Source of the DNA: Siphlonurus alternatus
Lineage: Eukaryota; Arthropoda; Insecta; Ephemeroptera; Siphlonuridae
DNA: 64,000 nt
NCBI GenBank assembly: GCA_949825025.1
Contig: OX463778.1
Location: forward strand, 30,201,969 to 30,265,968
Reading direction: 5' to 3'
The position numbers and the translations under genes are program-made. The notes beneath the pieces are model-generated. The model saw only the letters and a program-made list of their open reading frames with translations, did no database searches and was not told the DNA's origin. Below, piece after piece: positions 61,164-64,000 of this stretch (position 1 is the first letter of the stretch; the number at the start of each line of letters is the position of its first letter).

Positions 61164-61463
61164 AGTATTGCACAAAAATTTGGAGTAGGAATGATAATAA
61201 TTAAAAAGAAAGTTAAATAACTGCAATATAGAACTAAATTCTTCGAGACCTTGAATACCAGAGACAATTTCTTGCCAAATACAAATTAAAAAAGAAAATA
61301 TAATTTCAAGACATATAATACTGGCTTTCTACACAGCTTGTTTTCAGATGAAGCGAAATCTGGCTTGGTTCTGGAGCATGCTGTATTGTTGCCAAGTTGG
61401 TCGTGCTCACCATCTGAGGTGTTTGGTGTTGGAGCCTGCACACAGAGTGTCACAGTTAGGACA

Positions 61464-63591
61464 TCAGTGCCACCCGTTAGTGGTGGCTGAGGACTTACCA
61501 CCGTTATGGCTGGACGAACCTCCATCGTTATAAGAGCGACGGATGCCAGCTCCGCCCCATTGGCCCCTGCCTGTAACATACAAACATAGCAGGTCAGAAT
61601 ATGCAGAAAGTGACATCAACATTAGTTCACCAAATCTACTAGATTGGGTTTTAGACATGAGTTATAAAAATATATAAATACTGTAGTTTCATTTAAGGGT
61701 AAGGTAACGCCACCAATGTTAAAAAAAATCCCTCACACAAAAATTCTGAAAAAAATTTAAAATGTTCTCCTCTACACCCCCTATCAGTAGCTAAAATATC
61801 AGGTATACAAATACGATCTAGTTTTTGAGTTATAAATTTTTAAAGTTGACTACTTTAACATGGAGAAATGAAACTTCCATGTTAAATTAGTCAACTTTAA
61901 AAATTCATAACTCAAAAACTAGATCGTATTTGTAAACCTGATATTTTAGCTACTGATAGGGGGTGTAGAGGAGAACATTTTAAATTTTTTTCAGAATTTT
62001 TGTGTGAGGGATTTTTTTTAACATTGGTGGCGTTACCTTACCCTTAAATCTCTTTATATATAAAATATATGCATTTATTTGCTGTTTAAAAATATATTAT
62101 AGACATGAGCAGAAATCCCCCACTTTTTACTCTCTATTTTTCAGGAAGAGCACTAATGCATTTTGGTAAAATTATATATCAATTGATCTGTATGACCAGC
62201 TTTGTGAAAATTAAGATAGAAATTTAACATTGAGCCAAATGGACAAAAACTAAAAAATAGAGCTATTGTAAAATTGTCCCCTTGAATTTACTTAAACCAT
62301 AAGGGCTGTCTCATACAGGATCGCATGATTTCGCAGCGCATGATTTAAAAAGAAAGAACCCCTATGCAATAATCAGCTGTAGCCACGCACAGAGTTTTGT
62401 ACCATATGCCTTCGTATGATAAGAAATTTAGAACCGGTTCTAAATGGAATCACAGAAATAAGAATCTGTGTGCGACCTGCCTAAGGGGTTTAACTTTAGA
62501 ACATTCCCAAATTTATTTTATGAAATTCCTTCCGGTAGAAGTAAAAATAAATTAACTCTGGAAGTAACTGTTAGATCAATCATTAAAACAATTTATCTGA
62601 GTAAGAGGACTATCAGAGTAAAGTTGTACTGTAAGAGAATGATGATTGATTAATTACAGTATATGAAGTGGATACATATGTTTGCAATAATTTTAAAGTG
62701 TATGTTAGAAATGCAAGAGTGACTTTGCTTTGCTTCTTTTTTTTTTAAATTTTATTATTATTATTATTTTGTAAAATTGCTCTGTAATTAAGTTATTGAA
62801 ATAAATATATTCTATTTAATTTATTTACTCTCGTTCTATTACACAGCAATCAATAATTTTTTTAAAAAATTTTCATGCTGAAGGAAAATATTGATGTGAT
62901 GGTTCCGCGGAGAAAGCGCTAGTTTGCATTCTCCGCAATGATCAAAGTGATGGGTTTGCCTTTTCAGTAAGGTTTAAAATTACAACAACAAAGGATAAAA
63001 AGAAACATTTTTAACCTGTCATTTTGTTCATTCCGGAGAATGCAAACCAGCGCTTTCTCCACAAAACCATCAATATAATGATTTTAAATCAGCTGTTATC
63101 AATTAGGGACCTTCATTTTCTTGCTCAGCCTTTGCAGAATACATCTAAAAATTCCTTCAATCTTGCACTAACTCTTGAAGATGACTCACCGCCTCCTCCG
63201 TAGCGACGCTGTCCCCCGCCACCACCCCCTCTTGAGGCCATCTGTTCCAGCTGGGGATTGACCTTCTGCTTGGCCTCACGCAGAACAGACACCAGCTCGT
63301 GAGCGTGGCGAGAGTTGCTTGGAGTGAAGAAGCAATAGGCTGTGCCCGTGCGGTTACAGCGACCCGTGCGACCAATACGATGGATGTAGTCCTCGGAAGA
63401 GTTGGGGTAGTCGAAGTTGATGACATATTTGATGTCTTCCACGTCTACACAGGAGAAAAAAAAAAAAAAGTTATGAACAACAGCAACAAACTAAACCACA
63501 CAAATTCTTCAATAAATACTGCCATAATTACCTAAGCCTCTTGCTGCTACGTCTGTTGCAATTAGAATCGGAGATCTACCTTGACGGAATG
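61464..63591 (-). CDS. DDX5/p68-type DEAD-box RNA helicase, 3' terminal exons (partial)
   Basis: Exons in transcript order: 63591-63532, 63444-63190, 61570-61464, all GT-AG with consistent phase. The gene continues beyond the right edge, so the N-terminus and motifs Q to IV are outside the window. Visible are motif V ([10 protein letters not shown]) and motif VI (HRIGRTGR), then [18 protein letters not shown], typical of DDX5/DDX17/Drosophila Rm62. The tail is Gly/Arg-rich ([31 protein letters not shown]) and ends GWH. By family this is an ATP-dependent RNA helicase acting in the nucleus in transcription, splicing and small-RNA pathways. The last intron (61571-63189) contains a family B MITE and a palindrome. 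Reading through the donor at 63189 instead gives a shorter alternative end (stop at 63125). Which paralog of the subfamily it is cannot be told. Confidence 0.9.
61693..62047. mobile_element. Family B fold-back MITE, copy 4
   Basis: A complete copy with TTAA at both ends (61693-61696 and 62044-62047), in the last intron of the helicase gene. Compared with the other copies its central loop is inverted (GGAGAAATGAAAC instead of the complement). Confidence 0.88.
62048..62895. other. Helicase intron sequence, nothing recognised
   Basis: AT-rich intron DNA. A 61-codon open frame at 62468-62653 has mixed composition but matches no family I know. An (ATT) patch lies near 62755. Confidence 0.35.
62896..63074. 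mobile_element. Palindromic MITE in helicase intron
   Basis: The left TGATGGTTCCGCGGAGAAAG ... TTTGCATTCTCCG and right CGGAGAATGCAAACCAGCGC ... AACCATCA are inverted copies of about 45 bp each, around a 90-bp unrelated middle. A terminal-inverted-repeat MITE, single copy here. Confidence 0.75.
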
Positions 63592-63733
63592 CTGAAACAA
63601 TTAATTTTCTTGTAAGTCATGTTATAATTGTAATTACATATATAGCTGTAAAGAGTACATATACATAAAAAAAAAAAAAAATCCTAAATAGCAGATTAAA
63701 ATATATCATGGATATATTATGCTATTACTTTAG

Positions 63734-63736
<3 letters not shown>

Positions 63737-63808
<72 letters not shown>
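63737..63808. repeat. (AT)n microsatellite
   Basis: An AT alternation of about 72 bp in an intron of the helicase gene. Confidence 0.9.
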
Positions 63809-63809
<1 letters not shown>

Positions 63810-63917
63810 CATATTTAATACATAATATCATTCTCCTGGTGTGTTTTTTCACCTTACAATAAGGTTGGAGTATATTTTTTGAATGTTTTAAGCTGTCAAT
63901 TAAATTTAGTACATACA

Positions 63918-64000
63918 TACATAACATGACGCCATATCCCTTTATGGGGTAAGCCAGCAGCATTATTACCTCGGCCGTCTACAAATTGCCCTCCAAAGCA
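63918..64000. repeat. Dispersed repeat, family H, copy 2 (cut by window edge)
   Basis: ACGCCATATCCCTTTATGGG through CCGTCTACAAATTGCCCTCC matches 42243-42350 with moderate divergence. The element continues outside the window. Confidence 0.6.

Noticed and set aside
34140..64000. CRISPR-like arrays in the minisatellite or the TACAATTGTA cluster
   Set aside because: The host is an arthropod, units lack unique spacers of constant length, and no cas genes are present.

Overview
This is an AT-rich, intron-rich and transposon-dense stretch of an arthropod nuclear genome. It carries a chemoreceptor of the arthropod gustatory-receptor family (TYhhhhhQF motif), an ortholog of the insect black / cysteine-sulfinate decarboxylase group, GT-AG introns of only 57 and 73 bp in one gene, tRNA-derived SINEs, LINEs, an LTR element and many short inverted-repeat elements. 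I cannot tell insect from other pancrustacean. Nothing in it is prokaryotic.

Genes. (1) A six-exon gustatory receptor on + (1918-5530, 395 aa assembled). (2) A PLP-dependent decarboxylase on - (7822-13074, eight coding exons, 554 aa) with an untranslated first exon and TATA-like promoter near 14.9-15.0 kb. (3) DCLRE1A/SNM1A DNA cross-link repair nuclease on + (40027-52675, twelve coding exons, 907 aa). (4) The 3' end of a DDX5/p68-type DEAD-box RNA helicase on -, entering from the right edge (61464-63591). Exon phases add up exactly in all three complete models. The genes are unrelated in function; there is no operon-like logic.

Layout. 0-1.8 kb: possible tail of an unknown gene, a LINE remnant and AT tracts. 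1.9-15 kb: receptor and decarboxylase. 15-19 kb: (CT)n tract and small inverted-repeat elements. 18.98-30.08 kb: a complete LTR retrotransposon with nearly identical 652-bp LTRs whose 9.8-kb interior has no recognisable gag or pol. 32.7-39.8 kb: an inverted duplication of the DCLRE1A upstream region around a cluster of fold-back elements and a SINE. 40-52.7 kb: DCLRE1A, with introns full of mobile elements (hAT-type MITE with perfect 8-bp TSD; LINE cluster inside a MITE). 53-64 kb: a stack of nested MITEs, a SINE and the helicase exons.

The most unusual content is in the mobile elements: a recent LTR element with a non-coding interior, an element built from two arrays of short palindromes and nested three deep with an empty site visible elsewhere in the window, a MITE family carrying paired TGACGTCA sites, and a 0.7-kb inverted duplication preserving an identical 69-codon ORF next to DCLRE1A.
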